From Azohydromonas caseinilytica (GTDB lineage Bacteria; Pseudomonadota; Gammaproteobacteria; Burkholderiales; Burkholderiaceae_C), in assembly GCF_012927045.1 (NCBI RefSeq), contig NZ_JABBFW010000003.1, positions 248,001 through 312,000 on the forward strand: a stretch of 64,000 nucleotides of DNA. The letters run 5' to 3'. A program made the position numbers and the translations under genes. Below the pieces are notes generated by a model that did not search any database, was not told where the DNA came from, and saw nothing but the letters and a program-made list of their open reading frames with translations. Below, piece after piece: positions 48,606 to 57,455 of this stretch. The first letter of the stretch is position 1; every line of letters starts with the position of its first letter.

Positions 48606-49358
48606 GTGGATTTACGTTGGGAGATCCTGGCGGGCTACGGCCCGCTGTTCGCGTCCGCGCTGTGGATGACGGTCAAGCTCGCGCTGGTGGCCGTGGGCGC
48701 CGGGCTGGTGCTGGGCGCGCTGCTGGGGCTGGTGAGCAGTTCCGCGGACGCGCCCGAGCCCAAGGCGCCGGTGGTGCGCTGGCTGATGAAGCTCGCGCGC
48801 GCCGTGACGCTGGGCTACGTCACCTTCTTCCGCGGCACGCCGCTGTTCGTGCAGATCCTGCTGGTGCACTTCGCGCTGATGCCCACGCTGATCCATCCGG
48901 AGACCGGGCTGCTGCTCACGGGTGACGCCGCGCGCGAGTTCCGCCAGGAGCATGGCGCCTTCTTCTCCGGCGCGCTGGCGCTCACGCTCAACGCCGGGGC
49001 CTACATCAGCGAGATCTTTCGCGCCGGCATCCAGAGCATCCACCGCGGCCAGACCCAGGCCGCCTACAGCCTGGGCCTGACGCATGCGCAGGCCATGCGC
49101 GAGGTGATCCTGCCCCAGGCCTTCCGGCGCATGGTGCCGGCGCTGGTCAACGAGGGCGTCACGCTCATCAAGGATTCGTCGCTGGTGTCGGCCATCGGCC
49201 TGGCCGAGCTCGCGCTGGCCGCGCGCACCGTGGCGGGCGCGTACTCGCGCTACTGGGAGCCCTATCTCGCCATCTCGGCGCTGTACCTGGTGCTCACGCT
49301 GCTGCTGTCCACGCTGGCCAAGCGGCTGGAAGCGCCGGCCCACCTGCGCGGCCGCTGA
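48606..49358 (+). CDS. Amino-acid ABC transporter permease, HisM/GlnP family
   Basis: 250 residues from GTG 48606. About five membrane segments; FFRGTPLFVQILLVHF is the His/Glu/Gln/Arg permease motif, and AYSLGLTHAQAMREVILPQA is the EAA coupling loop. The cognate ATPase gene is not in the window next to it; a porin follows instead, so the ATPase must be supplied from elsewhere. Confidence 0.9.
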   Translation: MDLRWEILAGYGPLFASALWMTVKLALVAVGAGLVLGALLGLVSSSADAPEPKAPVVRWLMKLARAVTLGYVTFFRGTPLFVQILLVHFALMPTLIHPETGLLLTGDAAREFRQEHGAFFSGALALTLNAGAYISEIFRAGIQSIHRGQTQAAYSLGLTHAQAMREVILPQAFRRMVPALVNEGVTLIKDSSLVSAIGLAELALAARTVAGAYSRYWEPYLAISALYLVLTLLLSTLAKRLEAPAHLRGR

Positions 49359-49486
49359 GCTGCCGGCAAGCTGGTTGTGCGGACATCCAATGTCCGCATC
49401 CCACTGTTGCGCCGAAGTCACAGAAAACGCCCGCCGGGCGGTCGGCTCCGGAGGAATGCAGGAAGGCCTTTTTAGAATGAGTGACA

Positions 49487-49506
49487 TCGGGTCGAAACAG
49501 ACCCGA
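49487..49506 (+). promoter_or_regulatory. Stem-loop in porin 5' leader
   Basis: TCGGGTC-GAAACA-GACCCGA, perfect 7-bp stem 9 nt before the AAAGGA ribosome-binding site (49516-49521). A TAGAAT box at 49473-49478 could be the -10, which would put this stem near the mRNA 5' end. Such 5' stems often stabilise porin mRNAs. Confidence 0.5.
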
Positions 49507-49528
49507 ATCACATTCAAAGGATTCTTCG

Positions 49529-50563
49529 ATGAAGCGTTCCCTCATCGCCGTGGCCGCCGTGCTGGCCGCCGGCACCGCTTTCGCCCAGAGCTCGGTCCAG
49601 GTCTATGGCCGCGTCAACACGTCCGTCGAGCGCTTGAAGGACGGCGACGCGACCTCGACGCAGATGGTCAACAACTCCTCGCGCTGGGGCCTGCGCGGCA
49701 CCGAAGACCTGGGCAGCGGCCTGAAGGCCCTGTTCCTGCTGGAGAGCGGCTTTAACTCCGACGATGGCCGCCAGACGCAGACTGGCGCGATCTTCGGCCG
49801 CGAGTCGTGGGTCGGTGTGGAAGGCAACTTCGGCCGCGTGCGCCTGGGCAACATGGGCGCCACCGCCGCGTACTACGCGACGGCCGACTACATCAGCCTG
49901 CACAACCATGACACCGGCACGTCTTCGGACGCCCTGTATCTGGGTTCGGGCTTCAAGCAGAACACCATCTCCTACAACACGCCCAGCTTCGGCGGCCTGG
50001 TGGTCGAGGCCCAGTTCGGCCTGAAGGAAGCCGGCGCCAAGAACACGGCTCAAGTCGTCGCGAACTATGATCGCGGCCCGCTGCACCTGGGTGCGTCCTA
50101 TCTTGACGGCACCGCCCCGGACTTCGTGACGGACGCGATCGGCGGGACCCCTGGCCTGTCGGTTGAAGCCAAGCAACTGGGCCTGCGCGCCCTGTACGAG
50201 CTGGGCCCCGTCACCGTCGGCGCCTACTACATCCGCGACAAGTTCGACGTGGAAGTGGCTGGCGCGGGCTCGGGCGATGTCAAGCGCGACTCCTATCGCG
50301 TGGCGGCCATGTACACCTTCGGCGGCAGCGAGCTGCATGCCAACGTGGGCTATGCCAACAAGCTCAAGGTCAACGGCGTCAAGCAAGACGACACCAGCGC
50401 CCTGCAGTACACGCTGGCCTACAACTACAACCTGAGCAAGCGCACCAAGGTCTACGCCTTCTACACGCGCATCAACAACAAGGACAACGTCGACTACGGC
50501 GGCGTGTCTGCGCTGGGCAACGACTTCTCGTCCTTCGCCGTGGGCGTGCGCCACAACTTCTGA
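49529..50563 (+). CDS. General porin, gram-negative outer membrane
   Basis: 344 residues. Signal peptide MKRSLIAVAAVLAAGTAFAQ (cleavage after AFA), then SSVQVYGRVNTSVERLKDG, and the terminal strand SSFAVGVRHNF ending in Phe. A typical Burkholderiales 16-strand trimeric porin, with LFLLESGFNSDDG and AIFGRESWVGVEG motifs. ATG 49529 follows AAAGGA. Ends in a strong terminator. Confidence 0.95.
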   Translation: MKRSLIAVAAVLAAGTAFAQSSVQVYGRVNTSVERLKDGDATSTQMVNNSSRWGLRGTEDLGSGLKALFLLESGFNSDDGRQTQTGAIFGRESWVGVEGNFGRVRLGNMGATAAYYATADYISLHNHDTGTSSDALYLGSGFKQNTISYNTPSFGGLVVEAQFGLKEAGAKNTAQVVANYDRGPLHLGASYLDGTAPDFVTDAIGGTPGLSVEAKQLGLRALYELGPVTVGAYYIRDKFDVEVAGAGSGDVKRDSYRVAAMYTFGGSELHANVGYANKLKVNGVKQDDTSALQYTLAYNYNLSKRTKVYAFYTRINNKDNVDYGGVSALGNDFSSFAVGVRHNF

Positions 50564-50596
50564 TCGCAGCTTCCCGCTGCCTCGGCAAGCATGAAG

Positions 50597-50624
50597 AAGG
50601 CCGGTCGCGAGACCGGCCTTTTTT
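50597..50624 (+). terminator. Intrinsic terminator after porin
   Basis: AAGGCCGGTC (50597-50606) - GCGA - GACCGGCCTT (50611-50620), followed by TTTT. Textbook form; could serve the convergent xerD too. Confidence 0.9.
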
Positions 50625-50674
50625 CATGGGCGGTTGAGCCGGCAACTGGCCCGTGCGTTTTGGTGCGGCGCGGC

Positions 50675-51619
50675 TCAGGCGCGCGGGTGGTGCGCCGCGT
50701 GCAGCGCGCGCAGCCGCTCGCGCGCGACGTGGGTGTAGATCGTGGTGGTGGAGATGTCGGCGTGCCCCAGCAGCAGTTGCACCGCGCGCAGGTCCGCGCC
50801 GTGGTTGAGCAGGTGCGTGGCGAAGGCATGGCGCAGCGTGTGCGGCGACAGCGGCACGTCGATGCCCGCGGCGCGCGCGTGCTTCTTCACCAGCTGCCAG
50901 AACATCTGCCGCGTCATGGCCTCGCCGCGCACCGTCACGAACAGCGCGTCGCTCTGGCGCGCACCCAGGATGGCCGGGCGCGCCTCGGCCAGGTAGCGCC
51001 GCAGCCAGCCGTGCGCCTCCTCGCCGAAGGGCACCAGCCGCTCCTTGGCGCCCTTGCCGGCCACGCGCAGCACGCCCTCGGCCAGGCCCACCGACAGCAT
51101 CCCCAGCTGCACCAGCTCGCTCACGCGCAGCCCGCTGGCGTACATCAGCTCCAGCATCGCCCGGTCGCGCAGGCCCAGGGGCTCGGCCACCGGCGGCGCA
51201 GCCAGCAGCGCCTCCACCTGCGCCTCCGACAGCGACTTGGGCACGCGCAGCGGCTGGCGCGCGGCCAGCAGCTTGAGCGTCGGGTCCTGCTGCAGCCGGT
51301 GCTCGCGCAACGCCCAGCGGAAGTAGCGCTTGAACACCGTCAGCCGCCGGTTGGCGGTGGCGGCGCGCGTACCCTCGTGGCGCGCGGCGATGTAGCCGCG
51401 CAGGTCGGCCTCGGTGCTGGCGTCGAGCGCTCGCCCGGCCTCCCCGGCCAGCCAGTCGGCGTACAGCGAGAGATCGCGCCGGTAGGCCTCCAGCGTGTTG
51501 GCCGAGAGGCCGTCCTCGACCCACAGCGCCTGCACGAAGCGCTCGATGGCCACGCGGCTGGCCTCGCGCGGCGCGGAGGCCGCCGCGGCGGCCGCGATGT
51601 CGGGTACTGCTGCTGTCAC
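50675..51619 (-). CDS. xerD: Tyrosine recombinase XerD
   Basis: 314 residues from GTG 51619. Resolves chromosome dimers at dif with XerC. Catalytic residues: R165, K189, H260, R263, H286 and nucleophile Y295, within HTLRHAFATHL and LLGHADISTTTIYTHV. N-terminal SAM-like DNA-binding domain (about 20-110). The Bug gene stops 2 bp upstream, so they may share a transcript. Confidence 0.93.
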   Translation of the reverse strand: MTAAVPDIAAAAAASAPREASRVAIERFVQALWVEDGLSANTLEAYRRDLSLYADWLAGEAGRALDASTEADLRGYIAARHEGTRAATANRRLTVFKRYFRWALREHRLQQDPTLKLLAARQPLRVPKSLSEAQVEALLAAPPVAEPLGLRDRAMLELMYASGLRVSELVQLGMLSVGLAEGVLRVAGKGAKERLVPFGEEAHGWLRRYLAEARPAILGARQSDALFVTVRGEAMTRQMFWQLVKKHARAAGIDVPLSPHTLRHAFATHLLNHGADLRAVQLLLGHADISTTTIYTHVARERLRALHAAHHPRA

Positions 51620-51620
51620 G

Positions 51621-52595
51621 TCACTCCAGGCGCAGGTTCTGGCGTGCGACCACGCCCTTGTAGACCTCGTACTCGGCGCGGATCTGCTCCGCGAACTGCT
51701 CGGGCGTGTTGCTCACGACCAGCGAGCCGGTGTCCTCGATGCGCTTCCTCACCGCCGGATCGGCCAGCGCCTGCTTGGCCGCGGCCGACACCTTCTCGAC
51801 GATGTCCTTGGGCAGCCCCTTGGGGCCGACGATGCCGTAGTAGGCCATGCGGTTGACCGGCTCCAGCCCGACCTCCTTGAAGGTCGGCACGTTGGGCAGC
51901 ACGGCCAGGCGCTGTGGCGCGGCCACCACGATGGGAATGAGCTTGCCCTCCTTCACGAACGGCAGGGCCGAGGGCATGTTGTCGAAGATGATGGGCACCT
52001 GCCCCGCCACCGTGTCGTTGAGCGCCGGGCCCGCGCCGCGGTACGGGATGTGCGTGATGAACACGCCGGTGAGGCTCTTGAACAGCTCGGTCTGCAGGTG
52101 GCCGATGCCGCCGGTGCCCGAGCTGGAGTAGCTGAACTTGCCCGGGTTCTTCTTGAGCAGGTCCATGAAGGCGACGTAGTTGTGCGCCGGGAAGCTCGGG
52201 TGCACTGCGATCAGGTTGGGCGTGGCCGCCAGGTTGATGATCGGCGTGAAGTCGGTGAGCGGGTTGTAGCCCGCGCGCGGGTTGATGGCCGGATTGGCCG
52301 CCGTGGTGGAGACGGTGGCCACGCCCAGCGTGTAGCCGTCCGGCGCGGACTTCACCAGCTCCATCGCCCCGACGATGCCGCCGCCGCCGCCCTTGTTCTC
52401 GACCACGACGGTCTGGCCCAGCGCCGCGCCCAGCCGCTCGGACACGGTGCGCGCAATGATGTCGGTGGTGCCGCCGGGCGCGAAGGGCACCACCAGCCGC
52501 ACCGGCTTGGCGGGATAGCCCTGCGCCATCAGCAGCGGGCTGGCCGCGGCCAGGCCCAGCAGCGCGCCCAGCATCCGCAGACGTTGTCTTTTCAT
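51621..52595 (-). CDS. Bug-family periplasmic binding protein (tripartite tricarboxylate transport)
   Basis: 324 residues. Signal peptide (about 1-24) then YPAKPVRLVVPFAPGGTTD, GGGGGIVGAMELV and PDGYTLGVATVST, typical of the large Bordetella/Comamonadaceae Bug family. Binds carboxylates; no TctA/TctB genes nearby, so it is probably an orphan. Confidence 0.92.
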   Translation of the reverse strand: MKRQRLRMLGALLGLAAASPLLMAQGYPAKPVRLVVPFAPGGTTDIIARTVSERLGAALGQTVVVENKGGGGGIVGAMELVKSAPDGYTLGVATVSTTAANPAINPRAGYNPLTDFTPIINLAATPNLIAVHPSFPAHNYVAFMDLLKKNPGKFSYSSSGTGGIGHLQTELFKSLTGVFITHIPYRGAGPALNDTVAGQVPIIFDNMPSALPFVKEGKLIPIVVAAPQRLAVLPNVPTFKEVGLEPVNRMAYYGIVGPKGLPKDIVEKVSAAAKQALADPAVRKRIEDTGSLVVSNTPEQFAEQIRAEYEVYKGVVARQNLRLE

Positions 52596-52764
52596 CCGCT
52601 CGTCTCCATCCAAGGGCCGGACCGTCCGGCCTCCGGGTGATTGTGGCCGATGGTTACAGCCACGCGCCCGACGCCGCGCGGCCCGTCCCGTATCGCGGGC
52701 TGCCGTGCCGGCCCACGCCGCCCCGCTGCCGGCCCCGTGAAAACCGCGCTGGCACACTGCCGGG

Positions 52765-53670
52765 ATGAACGAAGCCTTGTTGTTGCTGCCCGACTTCCTG
52801 CTGATCGCCACGGGCTTCGTGATCTGCCGCTACACCGCGCTGAACCGCCCGGTGTGGGAAGCGACCGAACGGCTGGTGTACTACCTGCTGTTCCCGGTGC
52901 TGCTGTTCAACGCCATCGTGCGCAACCCGCTGCAGCCCGGCGCGATGCTGTCGCTGGTGTTCAGCGGCATGGCGGTGGTGGGCTGCGGCATCGTGCTGGC
53001 CTACGCGCTGGGCCTGCTGCGCGGCGTGGACCGCATTGCCCACGCCTCGGGCGCACAAACGGCCTTCCGCTTCAACTCCTACATTGGCCTGGCGCTGGCC
53101 GAGCGCCTGGGTGGTGCGCCGGCGGTGGCGGCCATCGCGCTGGTGATCGCGTTCTGCGTCCCGCTGTGCAACGTCGCCGCGGTGTGGCCGCTGGCGCGCC
53201 ATGGCGGCCAGCACTTCGGACGCGAGCTGATGCGCAACCCGCTCATCCTCAGCACCGTGGCCGGGCTCGCCGGCAACCTGATCGGCCTGAAGTTCCCAGA
53301 CGCGGTGGCCACCAGCCTGCACCGCGTCGGCACCGCGGCGCTGCCGCTGGGCCTGATGGCGGTGGGCGCCGGGCTGCAGCTGGGCGCGCTGCGCGAGGCG
53401 CCGCGGCTGGCCACGGCCTTCCTCTCCATCCGCCACGCGGTGCTGCCGCTGGTGGCGCTGGGGCTGGTGCAGCTGCTGGGCCTGCCGCCGGTGCAGCAGC
53501 TGGTGGTGGTGGCCTTCGCCGCATTGCCCACGGCCTCCACCTGCTACGTGCTGGCGGCCCGGCTGGGCGGGCACCCGGGCTTCGTCGCCGGGCTGGTGAC
53601 GCTGTCCACGCTGCTGGGCATGGTCAGCGTGCCGGTGGCGCTGTGGTCGCTGGCCAGGCTGCAGGGTTAA
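52765..53670 (+). CDS. AEC (auxin efflux carrier) family transporter
   Basis: 301 residues, about ten membrane segments, duplicated five-helix halves. ELMRNPLILSTVAGLAGNLI and QTAFRFNSYIGLALAERLGG are typical. Substrate unknown (organic acids or amino acids in relatives). Divergent from Bug, convergent with queG (overlapping by 4 bp at their 3' ends). Confidence 0.87.
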   Translation: MNEALLLLPDFLLIATGFVICRYTALNRPVWEATERLVYYLLFPVLLFNAIVRNPLQPGAMLSLVFSGMAVVGCGIVLAYALGLLRGVDRIAHASGAQTAFRFNSYIGLALAERLGGAPAVAAIALVIAFCVPLCNVAAVWPLARHGGQHFGRELMRNPLILSTVAGLAGNLIGLKFPDAVATSLHRVGTAALPLGLMAVGAGLQLGALREAPRLATAFLSIRHAVLPLVALGLVQLLGLPPVQQLVVVAFAALPTASTCYVLAARLGGHPGFVAGLVTLSTLLGMVSVPVALWSLARLQG

Positions 53671-54794
53671 GCGACGGCTTCCAGGCCTTCGGCTGCCGCC
53701 GCGCCGGCCTGTGCCAGCGCCCAGTCGATGTGCTCGCGCACCAGCTCGCCGGCCGCCTCGCGCCGCGCCCTGAGCGCCTGCACCACGGCGGCCTCGTCCG
53801 CCGCGCCCAACCCCGAGCGCAGTGCATTACCCAGCGCCACCGCCAGGTTGCGCTGCCAACGGTCGAAGCCGATGCGCCGGATCGGGCTGCCCTCGGTGCG
53901 CGACAGGAACTCGGCCTCGCTCCAGCCCCACAGCTGCAGCAGCGTGGGCGCCTCAAAATGCGCGCGCACGTCGAAGTCCGGCAGCGGCGAGCGCCGGGCG
54001 AACTTGTTCCAGGGGCACACCAGCTGGCAGTCGTCGCAGCCGTAGATGCGGTTGTCCAGCAGCGGCCTCAGCTCGACGGGGATGGGCCCGTCGTGCTCGA
54101 TGGTCAGGTAGGAGATGCAGCGCCGCGCATCCAGCCGGTACGGCGCGACGATGGCCTGCGTCGGGCAGGCGTCCACGCAGGCGCTGCAGGCGCCGCAGTG
54201 CCCCGAGGCCGGCTCACTCTCGGGCAGCGCCAGGTCCACGTAGATCTCGCCCAGGAAGAAGGTCGAGCCCGCGTCGCGCGCCAGCGTCAGCGTGTGGCGC
54301 CCGCGCCAGCCCAGCCCGGCGCGGGTGGCCAGCTCCACCTCCAGCACCGGCGCCGAGTCGGTGAAGACGCGGTGGCCGAACGGGCCGACGGCCGCGGCGA
54401 GCCGGTCGGCCAGCTTCTGCAGCCGCGCGCGCAACACCTTGTGATAGTCGCGACCGCGCGCATACATCGACACGCCCGCGGCCAGCGGCTGGTCGAGCCG
54501 TTCGAACTCGATGCGCTGCCAACCATCGGGCGTGGCGCGCGGCAGGTAGTCCATGCGCGCCGTGATCACGCTCACCGTGCCCGGCACCAGCTCCGCGGGC
54601 CGTGCGCGCTTCATGCCATGCGCAGCCATGTAGTGCATGCCGCCGTGGAAGCCCGCCTCCAGCCAGGCGCGCAGGCCCGGCTCGGCATCGTTCAAGTCCA
54701 CGCCGCTGATGCCGATCTGGGAAAATCCCAGCTCGCGCGCCCAGCCGCGCAGTGGCTCCAGCAATGCGAGCGCTTCATGACCCTGCAATCCCAT
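53667..54794 (-). CDS. queG: Epoxyqueuosine reductase
   Basis: 375 residues. Last step of queuosine synthesis in tRNA, using cobalamin and two 4Fe-4S clusters. CGACSACVDACPTQAIV and CDDCQLVCPWNKFA are the cluster motifs. ATG 54794 overlaps the tsaE 5' end by 18 bp head-to-head; an in-frame TTG at 54764 would remove the overlap and still precede the conserved LRGWARELGFSQIGIS. Confidence 0.95.
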   Translation of the reverse strand: MGLQGHEALALLEPLRGWARELGFSQIGISGVDLNDAEPGLRAWLEAGFHGGMHYMAAHGMKRARPAELVPGTVSVITARMDYLPRATPDGWQRIEFERLDQPLAAGVSMYARGRDYHKVLRARLQKLADRLAAAVGPFGHRVFTDSAPVLEVELATRAGLGWRGRHTLTLARDAGSTFFLGEIYVDLALPESEPASGHCGACSACVDACPTQAIVAPYRLDARRCISYLTIEHDGPIPVELRPLLDNRIYGCDDCQLVCPWNKFARRSPLPDFDVRAHFEAPTLLQLWGWSEAEFLSRTEGSPIRRIGFDRWQRNLAVALGNALRSGLGAADEAAVVQALRARREAAGELVREHIDWALAQAGAAAAEGLEAVA

Positions 54795-55268
54795 CCCCCA
54801 ATTCTAGAAAGCCGCCTTTTCCACTGGCCGACGGAGGCCGATGCCGCCGCCTGCGCGCAGCGCCTGGCGGCCGCGCCCGCGCTGCGTGACGCCTTCATCG
54901 AGCTGCACGGGCCGCTGGGTGCGGGCAAGACCACCTTCGTGCGGCACCTGCTGCGCGCGCTGGGCGTGAGCGGGCGCATCAAGAGCCCCAGCTACGCCGT
55001 GCTGGAGCCGCACGAGGCGCAGGGGCTGGCCATCTCGCACTTCGACTTCTACCGCTTCGAGGACCCGCGCGAGTGGGAGGACGCGGGCTTCCGGGACGTC
55101 TTCGCCGCGCCGGGGCTCAAGCTCGCCGAGTGGCCCGACAAGGCCGCGGGCGTGCTGCCGCCGGCCGACCTGGTGCTGACGTTGCGCATATGCGACGACG
55201 ACTCGCGCGAACTGCAAGCCCGGGCGCAAAGTGCGCGCGGATTGGAACTGCTGGAGGTGCTGGCATGA
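54777..55268 (+). CDS. tsaE: tRNA t6A synthesis ATPase TsaE
   Basis: 163 residues. P-loop ATPase of the t6A37 complex. Walker A HGPLGAGKTTF (residues 44-54), then SPSYAVLEPHE-like SPSYA and HFDFYRFEDPREWEDAGF, all family hallmarks. Stop overlaps the amiC ATG (ATGA), so the two are coupled. Confidence 0.95.
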   Translation: MTLQSHPPILESRLFHWPTEADAAACAQRLAAAPALRDAFIELHGPLGAGKTTFVRHLLRALGVSGRIKSPSYAVLEPHEAQGLAISHFDFYRFEDPREWEDAGFRDVFAAPGLKLAEWPDKAAGVLPPADLVLTLRICDDDSRELQARAQSARGLELLEVLA

Positions 55269-56698
55269 GCGACTTCAAGCCGCGCTGTATTCCGCATCCC
55301 TCCTTCGACCGCCGCGGGCTGTTGAAGCGCGGCGGCGCGCTGGCGCTGCTGCTGGGCGCGGGCGAGCTGGCCTGGGGCGCGGGCATCGTGGCCGTGCGCG
55401 TGTGGCCCGCGGAGGCATACACGCGCGTGACCATCGAGGCCGACCAGGCGCTGGTGGCGCGGCATCAGCTGATGGAGTCACCCGACCGGCTGGTGATCGA
55501 CATCGACAACCTGGAGCTCAGTCCCGAGCTGCGCGAGCTGGTGGGCAAGGTGCGCGCGGACGATCCTTTCATTGCCGGCGTGCGCGTGGGCCAGAACCAG
55601 CCGCGCACGGTGCGGCTGGTGGTGGACCTCAAGCAGCCCACGGCGCCGCAGGTGTTCCGCCTCACGCCCGTGGCGGCCTACCAGCACCGGCTGGTGTTCG
55701 ACCTGTACCCGACCCAGGCGCCCGACCCGCTGCTGGCGCTGCTGCGCGAGAAGACGCAGGCCGAGCAGCAGGCCGCGCGCTCGGTGCAGGACGCGCTGGG
55801 CGAGTTCATCGGCCGCATGGATCGGCCCGGCATTCCCGAAGCGCCGCCCGTCGCCGCCGCCAAGCCGCCCGCGCCCAAGCCGGCGAACCCGGCAGGCCGG
55901 CCGCCGCAGGTGGCCGCCGCGCCCCCGGCACCGCCGATGACGCCCGCCCCGCCCCCGCCGCCCACGGCCGAGCAGCTCAGGAAGATCGACCGGCTGATCG
56001 TGGTCGCGCTGGACCCGGGCCATGGCGGCGAGGACCCGGGCGCCGTCGGCCCCAGCGGCCTCAAGGAGAAGGACGTGGTGCTGTCCGTGGCGCGGCAGCT
56101 GCGCGACCGGCTCAACGCCATTCCCGGCATGCGCGCCATGCTCACGCGCGACGACGACTTCTTCGTGCCGCTGCACGAGCGCGTGAACAAGGCGCGCCGC
56201 GTGCAGGCCGACCTGTTCGTCTCCATCCACGCCGACGCCTTCTTCACGCCCGAGGCGCGCGGCGCCAGCGTGTTCGCGCTCAGCGACAAGGGGGCGTCCA
56301 GCGCCGCGGCGCGCTGGATGGCGCAGAAGGAAAACGCCTCGGACCTGATAGGCGGCACCAACCTCAAGAACGGCGACGCGCACGTGATGCGCGCGCTGCT
56401 GGACATGAGCACCACGGCGCAGATCAAGGACAGCCTCAAGCTCGGCGACGAGGTGCTGGGCCAGATCGGCAAGGTGGGCCGGCTGCACAAGCGCCAGGTC
56501 GAGCAGGCGGGCTTCGCGGTGCTCAAGGCGCCCGACATCCCGAGCATCCTGGTGGAGACGGCCTTCATCTCCAACCCGGAGGAGGAGCGCAAGCTCGCCA
56601 GCGCCGATTACCAGGCCGAGCTGGTGCAGGCGGTGAGCACCGGCATCCGGCGCTACTTCGCCAAGAACCCGCCGCTGGCGCGCAACCGCACGCTGTAG
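55265..56698 (+). CDS. amiC: N-acetylmuramoyl-L-alanine amidase, AMIN plus Amidase_3
   Basis: 477 residues. Splits septal peptidoglycan. A twin-arginine-type signal (FDRRGLLKRGG, Arg16-Arg17) directs Tat export. AMIN domain about 45-140 (VRVWPAEAYTRVTIEAD), Pro/Ala linker about 185-238, then the zinc amidase: DPGHGGEDPGAVG near 250, SIHADAF, and VETAFISNPEEERKL (catalytic Glu). Coupled to tsaE. Confidence 0.94.
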   Translation: MSDFKPRCIPHPSFDRRGLLKRGGALALLLGAGELAWGAGIVAVRVWPAEAYTRVTIEADQALVARHQLMESPDRLVIDIDNLELSPELRELVGKVRADDPFIAGVRVGQNQPRTVRLVVDLKQPTAPQVFRLTPVAAYQHRLVFDLYPTQAPDPLLALLREKTQAEQQAARSVQDALGEFIGRMDRPGIPEAPPVAAAKPPAPKPANPAGRPPQVAAAPPAPPMTPAPPPPPTAEQLRKIDRLIVVALDPGHGGEDPGAVGPSGLKEKDVVLSVARQLRDRLNAIPGMRAMLTRDDDFFVPLHERVNKARRVQADLFVSIHADAFFTPEARGASVFALSDKGASSAAARWMAQKENASDLIGGTNLKNGDAHVMRALLDMSTTAQIKDSLKLGDEVLGQIGKVGRLHKRQVEQAGFAVLKAPDIPSILVETAFISNPEEERKLASADYQAELVQAVSTGIRRYFAKNPPLARNRTL

Positions 56699-56719
56699 GC
56701 CGTTCGCGCCTTCAAAACG

Positions 56720-56743
56720 AAAGCGGCCCCTCGGGGCCGCTTT
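56720..56743. terminator. Intrinsic terminator between amiC and dedA
   Basis: AAAGCGGCCCC - TC - GGGGCCGCTTT, perfect stem with A- and T-runs at either end. It suits both convergent genes. Confidence 0.82.
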
Positions 56744-56761
56744 GTCATTGATGGCCGAGCC

Positions 56762-57406
56762 TCAGGCCGTCCCGGCCCGGCGCGCCTTCCACGCGCCCAG
56801 CAGCGCAATGGCGGCGGGCACGAGGATCAGGGCGTAGATGATCAGGTTCAGGTTGGCCTGGACCCACGGGATGTTGCCGAACAGGTAGCCCGCCAGCGTC
56901 AGCGACGCCACCCACAGCGCGCCGCCGGAGACGTTGTAGAAGCTGAACTTGGCCCGGGTCATCTCGGCCACGCCGGCCACGAAGGGCACGAAGGTGCGGA
57001 TGAACGGCATGAAGCGCGCCAGCACGATGGTGATGCCGCCATGCCTCTCGTAGAACCGGTGCGCGGCGTCGAAGGCGGCCTTGTTGAAGAAGCGCGAGTT
57101 CTCCCAGCGGAACACCTGCGGGCCGAACCAGCGCCCGATGCTGTAGTTGAGCTGGTCGCCCAGCACCGCCGCCACGAACAGCAGCACCATGGCCAGCGGC
57201 AGGCTCATCAGGTCCAGGCCGCACAGCGCGCCCACCACGAACAGCAGCGAGTCGCCGGGCAGGAAGGGCATCACCACCACGCCGGTCTCGACGAAGATGA
57301 TCAGGAACAGCAGCGCGTAGACCCACGCGCCATAGGCCTGCACGAAGGCCATCAGGTGCACGTCCACGTGCAGGATGAAATCGAGGAGCTGGGCGAACAT
57401 GTCCAT
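56762..57406 (-). CDS. DedA family membrane protein
   Basis: 214 residues from ATG 57406; ATGs at 57415 and 57400 are alternatives. About five membrane segments. ETGVVVMPFLPGDSLLFVVG, the YFIGRWFG-like YSIGRWFGP and RFMPFIRTFVPFVAGV are DedA hallmarks. Members affect lipid-carrier recycling and membrane energetics. Divergent from mutL. Confidence 0.9.
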   Translation of the reverse strand: MDMFAQLLDFILHVDVHLMAFVQAYGAWVYALLFLIIFVETGVVVMPFLPGDSLLFVVGALCGLDLMSLPLAMVLLFVAAVLGDQLNYSIGRWFGPQVFRWENSRFFNKAAFDAAHRFYERHGGITIVLARFMPFIRTFVPFVAGVAEMTRAKFSFYNVSGGALWVASLTLAGYLFGNIPWVQANLNLIIYALILVPAAIALLGAWKARRAGTA

Positions 57407-57455
57407 GGAGCCCATTATCCCGGGCGCCCGCGGCCCGCTTCCTACAATCCCGGCA

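Noticed and set aside
52641-54776. Long upstream extension of the tsaE frame
   Set aside because: It runs across the AEC and queG genes as a shadow; TsaE homology begins only after 54777.
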